This document shows, piece after piece, positions 26,965 through 35,824 of a DNA stretch of 44,499 bases. The translations under genes and the position numbers were made by a program. The notes beneath the pieces were generated by a model. That model had not been told where the DNA came from and did no database searches. It saw nothing but the letters and a program-made list of their open reading frames with translations. How positions within the stretch are numbered: the stretch's first letter is position 1; the number at the start of each line of letters is the position of its first letter. The stretch lies in the NCBI GenBank assembly GCA_013426805.1, contig JACDZG010000056.1, positions 1 to 44,499 on the forward strand. Direction: 5' to 3'. The DNA is from Chromatiaceae bacterium. Lineage in GTDB: Bacteria; Pseudomonadota; Gammaproteobacteria; Chromatiales; Chromatiaceae.

Positions 26965-29253
26965 ATGATGTTGACACAACCAATGCGGCGACGCTGGTTC
27001 GCCGGGGCATTCGGCTTGGGCTTGGCTCTACCCCTGTCGCCAGGGCACGCCGATGCGCCGGATGCGCAGATGTCTCCGGACCGGGGCAGGGTCGTCGGGG
27101 TCGCAACCGCCGCAGCCCTGCGCGAATCGGCAGCAAGTGTCGTCGCCGACAATCCGTTCCTACGGCCGCTGCGGCACATAGCGGCTGAGGACTTTACCAG
27201 CATGGTCGTCGAGACCGACGGTCGCCTGTGGGCGTGGGGAGAGAATGATTGGGGCCAAGTCGGCGACGGCACCACCAGTGCTCGATCGAGTCCGCTACAG
27301 ATCATGACCGGGGTCGCCACCGTAGAGACCGGCTCCTACAGCACCCTGGCGGTCCAGTTCGACGGCACCCTCTGGGCCTGGGGGGCTAACTGGGATGGTC
27401 AACTCGGCGACGGGACCGACCAGGATCGCTATCGCCCGACCCGCATCATGACCGGAGTCGCCGCCGTGGCGGCTGGGAACAACCACAGCCTGGCCCTCAA
27501 GACCGACGGCAGTCTCTGGGCCTGGGGGTACAACGGACTGGGCCAGCTCGGCGACGGCACCAGAACGGATCGCTTGAGCCCAATCCAGATCATGACCGGG
27601 GTCGCCGCCGTGGCGGCTGGCGCAGCACACAGCGTGGCCCTCAAGACCGACGGCACCCTCTGGACCTGGGGGTATAACTGTTGTGGTCAACTCGGCGACG
27701 GCAGCCAATCGTGGGACGGTCGCCCCCCGACTCAGATCATGACCGGGGTCACCGCCGTTGCAACTGGTCTCTACGTCAACTTCGCCATCAAGACCGACGG
27801 GAGTCTGTGGGCGTGGGGAAAAAATGATGAGGGCCAGCTCGGCGATGGCACCACAATGATTCGCCGTCGCCCGGTCCGGGTCATGGCCCGCGGGGTCGCC
27901 GCCGTGGCGACTGGCGGGCGTGACGTGGATGGTGGTCATACCCTGGTCATCAAAACCGATCGCAGCTTGTGGGGCTGGGGGAATAATGCCCTTGGCCAAC
28001 TTGGCGACGGCACCACCACGAATCGATCGAGTCCGGTCCAAATCATGACCGGGATCGCTGCCGTGGCGTGCGGTGCATTTCACAACCTGGCCATCAAGAC
28101 GAACGGCCGTCTCTGGGCTTGGGGCATTAACTGGTATGGTGAGGACACCCAAACGATTCGCCTGAGTCCGGACCTCATGCGACCAGGCCTGCTGCCGGTC
28201 GCCTGGCTGCGCACCGACCGCGACATCAATGGCGACGGGGCGCCGGACCTCGCGCTATTCGCCGTTAACGAGAACAAGGCGATTGTCAAAAGCCATTCCG
28301 GCAACCCCATCAGCGAGGTCCCATTCGATCAAGCGCTCTCCCCGATCAGGTTCGATACCATCGACAACTTCGGCGGCACGCCCGCTCCCGAACTGGTCGT
28401 TTTGGGCCACGATGGTCAGGTGGAGATTCGGGATGGACGCTCGGGCGAGCGCCTCGCGGCTTGGGCCTTCAGCAGCGCGCCGCCGGTCGATCTGCAGATA
28501 CTCCCCGACCGCAATGGGAACGGCGTGCCGGAACTGGCGATGCTCGGTCGGACCCGACTGCCGGTTGAAGTACGCGACGGACGTGACGGCGACCTGATCG
28601 CCTCCGTGGCCTTCAACTCACTGCTCGAACCCAGAGACCTGTTGGTCATGGACGATCGTACCGGCGACGGCACCCCCGAACTGGGCTTGCTCGGCGAGCA
28701 CGATGACCCGAACCAGGCCGCCAGGATGCAGGTTCGCGACAGCGTGACCGACAGCGTGCACGGGCATCTGTGGCTGGGCAAAGGCTTCACGCCTCACCAG
28801 GCACGGGAACTGGACGACCGCAACGGCGACGGCAGTGCCGAAGTCGCGGTGCTGCGCTCCGCGGCCGATGGCAAGGTGGATCTCGTGGTGCAGGACCCAG
28901 TGAGCGGGCGGCTGTTGACCACCATCGGTTTCGGGCGCGATGTCCAACCGATCGCCCTGCTGAGCGTACCGGACATCAATGGCAACGGGGCGCCGGAGGT
29001 CGGGGTGCTGCTGCGCAACCCGACCAGCGGCGCACAATGGCTGGACCTCAAAGACAGCTCAACCAAGGCACTGCTGACCCGCCTGTGGCTGCCGATGACC
29101 TTTGAGATGAAAGGCGCCGAGGTGTTGCCGGACCTCAACGGCAACGGTGCCTCCGAAATCGCCGTGCTTGGTCAACGCGCACGTGAAAACAAACGCAACG
29201 TCTACATCCGGGACACGGCCACCGGGGAACTGCTCCAGAAGGTCGGCTTCTAG
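26965..29253 (+). CDS. Exported RCC1-repeat / FG-GAP-like repeat protein
   Basis: Start ATG 26965 (GGAG upstream) gives 762 residues; the frame continues upstream without a signal. A Sec signal (RRRWFAGAFGLGLALPLSPGHA) leads. Residues about 80-410 contain seven RCC1-type blades of 50-odd residues, each with a variant of KTDGSLWAWGxNxxGQLGDGT and IMTGVAAVAAG, which should close into a seven-bladed beta-propeller. Residues about 420-760 hold six or seven modules every 50 residues with DxNGxGxPE motifs (for example DRNGNGVPELAML, DINGNGAPEVGVL), calcium-binding FG-GAP/VCBS-like repeats. Probably a surface or periplasmic binding protein; ligand unknown. It is an insertion between glnD and dapC. 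Confidence 0.8.
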   Translation: MMLTQPMRRRWFAGAFGLGLALPLSPGHADAPDAQMSPDRGRVVGVATAAALRESAASVVADNPFLRPLRHIAAEDFTSMVVETDGRLWAWGENDWGQVGDGTTSARSSPLQIMTGVATVETGSYSTLAVQFDGTLWAWGANWDGQLGDGTDQDRYRPTRIMTGVAAVAAGNNHSLALKTDGSLWAWGYNGLGQLGDGTRTDRLSPIQIMTGVAAVAAGAAHSVALKTDGTLWTWGYNCCGQLGDGSQSWDGRPPTQIMTGVTAVATGLYVNFAIKTDGSLWAWGKNDEGQLGDGTTMIRRRPVRVMARGVAAVATGGRDVDGGHTLVIKTDRSLWGWGNNALGQLGDGTTTNRSSPVQIMTGIAAVACGAFHNLAIKTNGRLWAWGINWYGEDTQTIRLSPDLMRPGLLPVAWLRTDRDINGDGAPDLALFAVNENKAIVKSHSGNPISEVPFDQALSPIRFDTIDNFGGTPAPELVVLGHDGQVEIRDGRSGERLAAWAFSSAPPVDLQILPDRNGNGVPELAMLGRTRLPVEVRDGRDGDLIASVAFNSLLEPRDLLVMDDRTGDGTPELGLLGEHDDPNQAARMQVRDSVTDSVHGHLWLGKGFTPHQARELDDRNGDGSAEVAVLRSAADGKVDLVVQDPVSGRLLTTIGFGRDVQPIALLSVPDINGNGAPEVGVLLRNPTSGAQWLDLKDSSTKALLTRLWLPMTFEMKGAEVLPDLNGNGASEIAVLGQRARENKRNVYIRDTATGELLQKVGF

Positions 29254-29663
29254 CCGGCACCGGACCCCGCGCGGCGGCGCTCCGGGCCGTCGTGCACCTC
29301 CATGAACTCCAGCGCATTGCCGTCCGGATCGCGGCAAAACAGCGCCCGCCGACCGGAGCGGCTCATGGTCGATGGGACCCCGGCGGCCGCGAGCCGGGCC
29401 AGCAGGGGATCCAGGTCCGCGACCATCAGGGCGACGTGACGATCACGCCCGCCATGGGCGGGCCGCCCCGCGACCGGGTCGGGATTGGGCAGTTCAAGCA
29501 GATGAATTTGGCATCTGCCGACCTGGAGCCAGGCCCCTGGAAAGCCCAAATCCGGACGCGCCGGGTCGACACTGAGACCCAGCAGATCACGGTAGAAGGC
29601 CAATGAGCGGGCGGTGTCGGCGACCAGCAGACTGGCATGGTGCAGATCGAAGATGAGCGGCAT
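29250..29663 (-). CDS. VOC-family (glyoxalase/dioxygenase fold) protein
   Basis: 137 residues with the paired beta-alpha-beta-beta-beta modules of the vicinal oxygen chelate family: FDLHHASLLVADTARSLAFYRDLLGL at the start, IHLLELPNPD, DRHVALMVADLDPLLARL, and FCRDPDGNALEFMEV at the end. The likely metal ligands are His8 or His9, the Glu in LLELP, the His in DRHVAL and the Glu in ALEFME. Substrate cannot be told from sequence (related to glyoxalase I and small dioxygenases). Convergent with the RCC1 gene, overlapping by four bases. Confidence 0.85.
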   Translation of the reverse strand: MPLIFDLHHASLLVADTARSLAFYRDLLGLSVDPARPDLGFPGAWLQVGRCQIHLLELPNPDPVAGRPAHGGRDRHVALMVADLDPLLARLAAAGVPSTMSRSGRRALFCRDPDGNALEFMEVHDGPERRRAGSGAG

Positions 29664-29872
29664 CGGTCCTCCGCGGCATAGAGCCGGTATCAGGCTTGGC
29701 CTATACTAGCGCCTTTTCGTTGCACCGCAGTCGCCGCGTCCCGCGCCGCTGCGTCATGCGGACCGGTACCCACGTTGAAAAATCCTGCTGTTCTCGGCGT
29801 TATCGCGGTGTGGCGCAACCCTCAGGCGCGGCCATGCGCCATCACTGGCGACGCGCTGCCGGTGCCGGCCCC

Positions 29873-31069
29873 ATGAACCCCGGCATCGCCCAACTCCAAC
29901 CTTACCCGTTCGAGAAACTGACCGCGCTCAAGGCCGGTTGCGAACCGCCGCGCGCGCTGGAGCCGATCGCGCTCTACATCGGCGAGCCGCGTCACCCGAC
30001 GCCCTCGCTGATCACCGAGGCGCTGATCGCCCATCTGCATGGCCTGGCCGTCTACCCAAGCACGCGCGGCCTGCCGGCCCTGCGTCAGGCCATCGCAGAG
30101 TGGCTCACCGGACGCTTCGCGCTTCCCGCGGGGTCGCTGGACCCGGAGCGCCAGATTCTGCCGGTCAACGGCACCCGCGAGGCCCTGTTCGCCATCGCCC
30201 AGGCCGTGGTCGACCCCAGCCGCGCGCCCTTGGTGCTGATGCCCAACCCCTTCTATCAGATCTATGAGGGCGCGGCCCTGCTCGCGGGGGCGCAGCCGCA
30301 CTTCCTGCCCTGCCTGCCCGAGAACGGGTTTTTCCCGGACTTCGCGTCGGTGGACGCAGCCACCTGGGACCGCTGCCAGTTACTCTATCTGTGCTCCCCG
30401 GCCAACCCGAGCGGTGCCGTGCTCGATCTGGACAGCTTAAGCCGCCTGATCGACCTGGCCCAGACCCATGATTTCGTGATCGCCTCCGACGAGTGCTATG
30501 CGGAACTCTATCTGGACGAGTCGGCCCCGCCGCCGGGCCTGCTGCAGGCCGCGGCGACCATGGGCAATACGCAATTCACCGGCTGCATCTGCTTTCACAG
30601 TCTGTCGAAGCGTTCCAACGCACCGGGGCTGCGCTCCGGGTTCGTCGCCGGGGATGCGCGCTTGATCGAGCAGTTCTACGCCTACCGGACCTACCACGGC
30701 TGCGCCATGCCGCTGCCCACCCAACAGGCGAGTCTCGCCGCCTGGTCGGACGAGGCCCATGTGCGCGCCAACCGCGCGCTGTATCGCGAGAAGTTCGCCG
30801 CGGTCGTCGAGGTGCTGGCCCCGGTCCTGCCGGTCGAGACCCCGGCCGCCGGCTTTTATCTGTGGCCGCGGACGCCGATCCCGGACACCGACTTCGTACG
30901 CCGCTTGTTCGCCGAACAGCACGTCACGGTGCTGCCGGGGAGTTTCCTGTCCCGCGCGCGCGCCGGGCAGGATCCAGGAGCCAACCGGGTGCGCATCGCC
31001 CTGGTTCCGCCCCTGGATGAGTGCGTGGAGGCCGCCTGGCGGATCCGCCGCTTCGTCGAGGGACTGTGA
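29873..31069 (+). CDS. dapC: N-succinyldiaminopimelate aminotransferase
   Basis: PLP enzyme of the succinylase lysine/diaminopimelate route, forming N-succinyl-L,L-DAP. Start ATG 29873 gives 398 residues beginning MNPGIAQLQPYPFEKLTALK, typical of DapC; the open frame upstream to 29696 is not conserved-looking. Motifs: YPSTRGLPALRQAIAEWL, NPFYQIYEGAALLAGA, SPANPSGAVL, SDECYAELYLDE and the PLP lysine in SLSKRSNAPGLRSGF. dapD and dapE follow, so all succinylase-branch genes are together. Repeat element B starts nine bases after the stop. Confidence 0.93.
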   Translation: MNPGIAQLQPYPFEKLTALKAGCEPPRALEPIALYIGEPRHPTPSLITEALIAHLHGLAVYPSTRGLPALRQAIAEWLTGRFALPAGSLDPERQILPVNGTREALFAIAQAVVDPSRAPLVLMPNPFYQIYEGAALLAGAQPHFLPCLPENGFFPDFASVDAATWDRCQLLYLCSPANPSGAVLDLDSLSRLIDLAQTHDFVIASDECYAELYLDESAPPPGLLQAAATMGNTQFTGCICFHSLSKRSNAPGLRSGFVAGDARLIEQFYAYRTYHGCAMPLPTQQASLAAWSDEAHVRANRALYREKFAAVVEVLAPVLPVETPAAGFYLWPRTPIPDTDFVRRLFAEQHVTVLPGSFLSRARAGQDPGANRVRIALVPPLDECVEAAWRIRRFVEGL

Positions 31070-31078
31070 GGGGCCGGC

Positions 31079-31254
31079 GGCCTTGATCAGCGTTCCGGCC
31101 GCAGCGACTACTCGGATTTATCCACAGATGACACAGATGTTCACAGATGTTCACAGATGAAGAAAGACATCGGTAGCCATCTGTGTTCATCTGTGGATGA
31201 GATTTCCGCGCCGGAGCCTCGCCGGAAGTGCTGGCCGGAACGACGATTACGGCC
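31079..31254 (+). repeat. Dispersed MITE-like element B, between dapC and dapD
   Basis: 176 bases bounded by inverted 22-base boxes at 31079-31100 (21 of 22 to consensus) and 31233-31254 (19 of 22 as reverse complement). The interior carries ATCCACAGATG, ACACAGATG and two TTCACAGATG units and an opposing CATCTGTGTTCATCTGTGG arm (31119-31198). The sequence between core and boxes is also shared with element A near lpxB, in the same orientation relative to the preceding gene. Confidence 0.75.
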
Positions 31255-31328
31255 CTAAGAGCGGGACCCATCCTGTAAGATAATACCGCATCCATTTTGA
31301 TACGCTTATTCGATTTGCCGGAGCCACC

Positions 31329-32150
31329 ATGAGCGACACCCAATCCATCATCGTCGAGGCCTTTGAGCACCGCGCGGAGATCACCCCCCGCAATGTCGAG
31401 ACCCATGTCCGCGACGCCGTGCTGGAGGTCATCGGGCACCTGGACCGCGGCGCACTGCGGGTCGCCGAACCACGCGACGGGGGCTGGGTGGTCAACGAGT
31501 GGATCAAGAAGGCCGTGCTGCTGTCCTTTCGCATCGAGGACAACTGGTTCATCAAGGGCGGCTTCACCAACTATTACGACAAGGTGGCATCCAAGTATGC
31601 CGACATGAACTCGCGCGAGTTCCGCGAGACCGGCGTACGCGTGGTGCCGCCGGCCACCGCCCGCCGCGGCGCCTACATCGCCCCCTCCTGTGTGCTCATG
31701 CCCTCCTATGTCAACATCGGCGCCTATGTGGACACCGGCACCATGGTCGACACCTGGGCCACCGTCGGCTCCTGCGCCCAGATCGGCAAGAACGTGCACC
31801 TCTCGGGCGGCGTGGGGATCGGCGGCGTCCTGGAGCCGGTCCAGGCGGCACCGACCATCATCGAGGACAACTGCTTTATCGGTGCCCGCTCGGAGATCGT
31901 CGAGGGCGTCATCGTCGGTGCCGGCGCGGTGATCTCGATGGGGGTCTACATCGGCCAGAGCACCAAGATCTACAACCGCGAAACGGGTGAAATCCGCTAC
32001 GGACGCATCCCGCCGGGGTCCGTGGTCGTCCCCGGCAATCTGCCGGCCAAGGACGGCACCCACAGCCTCTACTGCGCCGTGATCATCAAGCAGGTGGATG
32101 AGCAGACACGCAGTAAGGTGGGCATCAATGAGCTATTGAGGGATATCTGA
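31329..32150 (+). CDS. dapD: Tetrahydrodipicolinate N-succinyltransferase
   Basis: Succinylates tetrahydrodipicolinate, committing it to the succinylase DAP route. 273 residues with a helical N-domain ([17 protein letters not shown]) and a hexapeptide-repeat beta-helix: [46 protein letters not shown] and [16 protein letters not shown], all diagnostic of trimeric DapD. GGAG eight bases before the ATG. A GATAAT-like -10 at 31279-31284 exists without a clear -35, so a private promoter downstream of element B is possible. Confidence 0.96.
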   Translation: MSDTQSIIVEAFEHRAEITPRNVETHVRDAVLEVIGHLDRGALRVAEPRDGGWVVNEWIKKAVLLSFRIEDNWFIKGGFTNYYDKVASKYADMNSREFRETGVRVVPPATARRGAYIAPSCVLMPSYVNIGAYVDTGTMVDTWATVGSCAQIGKNVHLSGGVGIGGVLEPVQAAPTIIEDNCFIGARSEIVEGVIVGAGAVISMGVYIGQSTKIYNRETGEIRYGRIPPGSVVVPGNLPAKDGTHSLYCAVIIKQVDEQTRSKVGINELLRDI

Positions 32151-32177
32151 ATCGCCGGCCGCTCAAGGCGCGACAAC

Positions 32178-32522
32178 ATGATCACCCTCTACGGCATCAC
32201 CAACTGCGACACCATCAAGCGGGCACGCCGCTGGCTGGCACTGCATGGCGTCGACTACCGCTTCCATGACTATCGCAAGGATGGACTCACGCAGGCGCAG
32301 TTGCGCGCCTGGGCAGAAGAATTGGGCTGGGAGGCACTGCTCAATCGCCGCGGCACAACCTGGCGCACGCTGCCGGAGGCGGCGCGGGAGGGGATCGACC
32401 AGGAGTCCGCGATCCGCATCATGCTGGAGCACCCGTCCAGCATTCGCCGACCCCTGCTCGACACCGGGGAGACCCGCACGCTGGGGTTTTCCGAGTCCAC
32501 CTATACGGAGCTGCTGGGTTGA
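32178..32522 (+). CDS. yffB: ArsC/Spx-family protein YffB
   Basis: 114 residues with a thioredoxin-like ArsC fold: [20 protein letters not shown] has one N-terminal cysteine (Cys10), then [27 protein letters not shown] and the C-terminal [21 protein letters not shown]. It lacks the CxxC of Spx and the full cysteine set of arsenate reductases, as usual for YffB. The gene directly precedes dapE with a TGATG overlap, the same pairing as in E. coli and Pseudomonas. Its biochemical role is not established. Confidence 0.88.
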   Translation: MITLYGITNCDTIKRARRWLALHGVDYRFHDYRKDGLTQAQLRAWAEELGWEALLNRRGTTWRTLPEAAREGIDQESAIRIMLEHPSSIRRPLLDTGETRTLGFSESTYTELLG

Positions 32523-33655
32523 TGTCCGACACCCTCGACTTAGCCCGCGAACTGATCCGCCGGCCATCGGTGACCCCCGTCGACGCGGGTTGCCAGGATC
32601 TGATGGCCGAACGCCTGGCCGCGGTCGGCTTCCGCATCGAGCCCATGCCCTGCGGCGCGGTGACCAATCTATGGGCCCGCCGCGGCCAGTCCGGTCCGCT
32701 GTTCTGCTTCGCCGGCCACACCGATGTGGTCCCGCCCGGACCGCACGCTGACTGGGCCAGCGACCCCTTTGATCCGCAGATCCGCGACGGGATGCTCTAC
32801 GGCCGGGGGGCCGCCGACATGAAGGGCTCACTGGCCGCCATGGTCACCGCCGCCGAGCACTTCGTCGCCGCCCACCCGCACCATCCCGGCTCCATCGCCT
32901 TCCTGATCACCAGCGACGAGGAGGGCATCGCCACCGAGGGGACCGTCAAGGTCGTGGAAACCCTGGCGGCACGCGGCGAGCAGATCGACTATTGCCTGGT
33001 AGGCGAACCCTCCAGCCTGGAGCGGCTCGGCGACTGTCTCAAGGTCGGGCGCCGCGGCAGCCTGACCGGGCTCTTGACGGTGCACGGCAAACAGGGCCAT
33101 GTGGCCTATCCGCAGCGTGCCAACAACCCCTTCCACGCCTGTGTCAGCGCCCTCGCCGCCCTATGTGCCGAGGTCTGGGACCAGGGCAACGCGCACTTTC
33201 CCCCGACCAGCTTCCAGATCGCCAATCTGAACATGGGCACCGGAGCCGACAACGTGATCCCCGGCCGGCTCACCGCCCAGTTCAACCTGCGCTTCTCCAC
33301 CGAATTGACGGCCGAGCGGATCGAGACGCGGGTGCGCCGCCTGCTCGACGCCGGCGGCTTCCACTATGATCTGACCTGGCGCCTCTCGGGCAACCCCTTC
33401 CTCACTCCGGCCGGCGAACTGGTCGCCGCCACCGGCGCGGCGATCACCGCGGTGACCGGGATCGAAGCCCTGCCGTCCACCGCCGGCGGCACCTCCGACG
33501 GGCGTTTCATCGCCCCCACCGGCGCCCAGGTCGTGGAGTTCGGCCCGCGCAATGCCACCATCCATCAGGTGGACGAATGCGTCAGCGTCGCTGACCTGGA
33601 TCAATTGTCCATCATCTACCAGGGCATCCTCAAGCGCCTGCTGGGGCGGCCGTGA
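32522..33655 (+). CDS. dapE: Succinyl-diaminopimelate desuccinylase
   Basis: Di-zinc M20 hydrolase that releases L,L-DAP from its succinyl form. ATG 32522 overlaps the yffB stop (TGATG); 377 residues. Metal site: [11 protein letters not shown] (His-x-Asp), [11 protein letters not shown] (bridging Asp), [11 protein letters not shown] (Glu pair), and the late His in [22 protein letters not shown] is also characteristic. Together with dapC and dapD it completes the succinylase branch. The final codons and stop (GRP-stop) lie inside the left box of repeat element C. Confidence 0.95.
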   Translation: MSDTLDLARELIRRPSVTPVDAGCQDLMAERLAAVGFRIEPMPCGAVTNLWARRGQSGPLFCFAGHTDVVPPGPHADWASDPFDPQIRDGMLYGRGAADMKGSLAAMVTAAEHFVAAHPHHPGSIAFLITSDEEGIATEGTVKVVETLAARGEQIDYCLVGEPSSLERLGDCLKVGRRGSLTGLLTVHGKQGHVAYPQRANNPFHACVSALAALCAEVWDQGNAHFPPTSFQIANLNMGTGADNVIPGRLTAQFNLRFSTELTAERIETRVRRLLDAGGFHYDLTWRLSGNPFLTPAGELVAATGAAITAVTGIEALPSTAGGTSDGRFIAPTGAQVVEFGPRNATIHQVDECVSVADLDQLSIIYQGILKRLLGRP

Positions 33656-33764
33656 TCATCGTTCCGGCCGGCACTGCGCGGTTGGAGTCCAAGGCTTCAG
33701 CCTTGGCCAGCCGATCCAAGGCTGAAGCCTTGGACTCCAGCCGTCCGGAGTCATGACCAAGGCC
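33648..33764 (+). repeat. Dispersed MITE-like element C with a 24-bp perfect palindrome
   Basis: 117 bases bounded by a 22-base box at 33648-33669 (21 of 22 to consensus) and a facing box at 33743-33764 (about 16 of 22 to the left one). The interior is a perfect inverted repeat: arms of 24 bases (33683-33706 and 33716-33739) with a nine-base loop. The arm includes AAGGCTTCAGCCTT, itself almost palindromic. The core differs completely from elements A and B although the boxes are the same. The dapE stop codon lies in the left box. Confidence 0.75.
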
Positions 33765-33790
33765 CGGTGCACGATGAATAACCTCCCCCA

Positions 33791-34867
33791 GTGATCACCA
33801 TCCGGCCGGGTACCGACGCCGACCGCCCGCAGATCGTCGAGCGGATTGCCGAGGTCTTCGGCCGTGAGCACGCGCAACGTGCCGAGCGCCTGTGGGACTG
33901 GCAATGGCACCAGGACCCGCGACTGCCGACACCGGGCTACCGGGGGATGGTCGCCGACTGGCGGGGTCAGATCATCGGCACCCTGAGCACCGCCCCCGCC
34001 GGACTCCATCTCGGCGGTACGCCAGTGCCCGCGCACTGGTGCTTCGACGTGCTGGTCCACTGGGGCCTGATGCGCCAAGCACTCAAGGAGCACCGGCGCA
34101 GCGCGCCGGCCAACGCCCCCGATCTCTCAGGCGGCATCGCGGCTGCCCTCATGGACCAGGCCGCGGCGGGTCAGATCCAACTCGCCAAGCACATTTCAGA
34201 CCCCATGATGGCTATCCTGGAACGGATCGGATTCACGGCCACGTGCGCGAGCGGGTCCTTGCACCGCCGGGTATCGCTCAAGCACACCCTGGGGCGGGCA
34301 CTCGGACCGCGCCTGGGCGGCCTGATCGGCAGCCTGGCTGACCTGGCCCTGCCGCGCGGCGCCAGACCCCAACTCCCGGTCGAGGTGCTGACGGGCGCAT
34401 TCGACGCGCGTTTCGATCACCTCTGGGAAGCCGTTCACCCGCGCTACCCGGCGATCTGCCGACGCGACGCCCAAACCCTCGACTGGCGCTACCGCCGACA
34501 TCCCGAGAGCGACCATTACCAAGCGCTGATCACCGGCGACGGCGCCCGACTGCGCGGCTATGCCGTGCTGCTCACCTATACCAAGGGACAGCGGCGCTGG
34601 GCCAAGATCGTCGACCTGCTGACCGCACCGGAGGATCGCGAAGCGATCCACGCACTGATGGCCGGCGCCTTGTGCGCGCTGCGCACCTGGCGGGCGGAGC
34701 GGGTCGAGGTCTTTGCCTGCGGCGACGGGATCAGGGCGATCTTTCAGTCCATGGGATTTGTCCCGCGGCTCACCAAGTCCGACCGGCCGCAACCACTCAT
34801 GGTCCGCGCGCTGCCGGCCGCTGGCGAGGGGATCTATGTCACCCAAGGGGATGGGGATGGTGGTTGA
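33791..34867 (+). CDS. GNAT-like acyltransferase domain protein
   Basis: 358 residues from GTG 33791, without a clear ribosome-binding site. MITIRPGTDADRPQIVERIAEVF and GYRGMVADWRGQIIGTLSTAPAGLHLGG are typical of the N-terminal strands of GNAT folds. A second GNAT-like half (about residues 195-345) includes LDWRYRRHPESDHYQALIT, GYAVLLTY and the late FQSMGFVPR. Proteins of this double-GNAT type often sit in surface-glycan or natural-product loci, but the acyl acceptor is unknown. It is three bases upstream of the next gene, which suggests a shared substrate or pathway. Confidence 0.65.
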   Translation: MITIRPGTDADRPQIVERIAEVFGREHAQRAERLWDWQWHQDPRLPTPGYRGMVADWRGQIIGTLSTAPAGLHLGGTPVPAHWCFDVLVHWGLMRQALKEHRRSAPANAPDLSGGIAAALMDQAAAGQIQLAKHISDPMMAILERIGFTATCASGSLHRRVSLKHTLGRALGPRLGGLIGSLADLALPRGARPQLPVEVLTGAFDARFDHLWEAVHPRYPAICRRDAQTLDWRYRRHPESDHYQALITGDGARLRGYAVLLTYTKGQRRWAKIVDLLTAPEDREAIHALMAGALCALRTWRAERVEVFACGDGIRAIFQSMGFVPRLTKSDRPQPLMVRALPAAGEGIYVTQGDGDGG

Positions 34868-34870
34868 ACG

Positions 34871-35824
34871 ATGACTCCCGTCAGACACATCTATCAGACC
34901 CTCGCGCGCGGCCTGCAGAAGCGCCGCGACGCGCGCGCTGAGCGCACGCACTGGCCCCAATGGTTCCTGCTGCTCGGGGAGCGTGAGCGCGCGCGCTGGA
35001 GCGCCCCGGACCCGGCGGGGCTCAAGCCGCTCTATCCCCCGGTCGATCGCTTCTGGGCCGACCCCTTCGCCTGGTCCGAGGGCGGACGACGCTTCATCTA
35101 CCTGGAAGAGTACCCACTGCGCACGGCCAGAGGACGCATCAGTGCCCTGGAAATCGGCGCGGACTTCGAACCCCTGGGTCCGGCCGTCCCGGTGATCGAT
35201 GAGGACCGCCATCTCTCCTATCCCTTTCTGTTCCGCTTCGCGGGCGCTCTCTATCTGGTCCCCGAGAGCGCCGCCTCGCGCCGCGTCGATCTCTACCGCT
35301 GCGACCGCTTCCCGTTCGGCTGGACCAGGGTGGGCACCCTGCTCGCGGACATTCAGGCGGCCGATGCCACCCTGTTTGAACATCAGGGCCGCTGGTGGCT
35401 CTTCTGCTCGGCCCGCCAGGGCAAGGCGCGGCTCAACAACGCGCTCTTTGCCTTTCATGCCGATTCACCCATCAGCGACCGCTGGACAGCCCATCCCGGC
35501 AACCCGCTGGTGCTCGACTACGCGGGCGCGCGGCCCGGCGGACGGGTCTTCGTCGATGATCAGGGCCGTCTGCTGCGCCCGGTACAGCACTCGGTTCCGC
35601 GCTATGGTTACGGACTTGGTCTCAATGAAGTGCTGGAACTGACACCCGAGCGGTTCCGCGAGCGGCCGATCTGGCAGGCCACGGGCAAGGCGGCCGGCGG
35701 CTGGCGCGCCATGCACCATCTCGACTGGCATCAGGGCCTGATGGTCATGGACGCCCAACGCCTGATCCCGCGGCCACACATCCCAGGAGCGCTGACGAAC
35801 CAGGGCCAGGAAGCAGATAGTTGA
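34871..35824 (+). CDS. Five-bladed beta-propeller (GH43-like) protein, glycan-related
   Basis: 317 residues. FWADPFAWSEGGRRFIYLEEY, DRHLSYPFLFRFAGALYLVPES, DATLFEHQGRWWLFCSARQG and PGGRVFVDDQGRLLRPVQ are the recurring blade motifs of glycosyl-hydrolase-43-like propellers, the type also found N-terminal in inositol-phosphorylceramide glucosaminyltransferases and next to formyltransferases. Catalytic status cannot be decided from sequence. It is co-transcribed with the GNAT gene three bases upstream. A second, truncated copy of its 3' end occurs at 37116-37194. Confidence 0.7.
   Translation: MTPVRHIYQTLARGLQKRRDARAERTHWPQWFLLLGERERARWSAPDPAGLKPLYPPVDRFWADPFAWSEGGRRFIYLEEYPLRTARGRISALEIGADFEPLGPAVPVIDEDRHLSYPFLFRFAGALYLVPESAASRRVDLYRCDRFPFGWTRVGTLLADIQAADATLFEHQGRWWLFCSARQGKARLNNALFAFHADSPISDRWTAHPGNPLVLDYAGARPGGRVFVDDQGRLLRPVQHSVPRYGYGLGLNEVLELTPERFRERPIWQATGKAAGGWRAMHHLDWHQGLMVMDAQRLIPRPHIPGALTNQGQEADS

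Noticed and set aside
29664-29872. N-terminal extension of dapC to 29696
   Set aside because: The extra 59 residues are Arg/Cys-rich and precede the conserved DapC start; the stretch is the divergent promoter region.
34196-35458. A 420-codon minus-strand frame opposite the GNAT and propeller genes
   Set aside because: It spans two convincing plus-strand genes and shows no domain.
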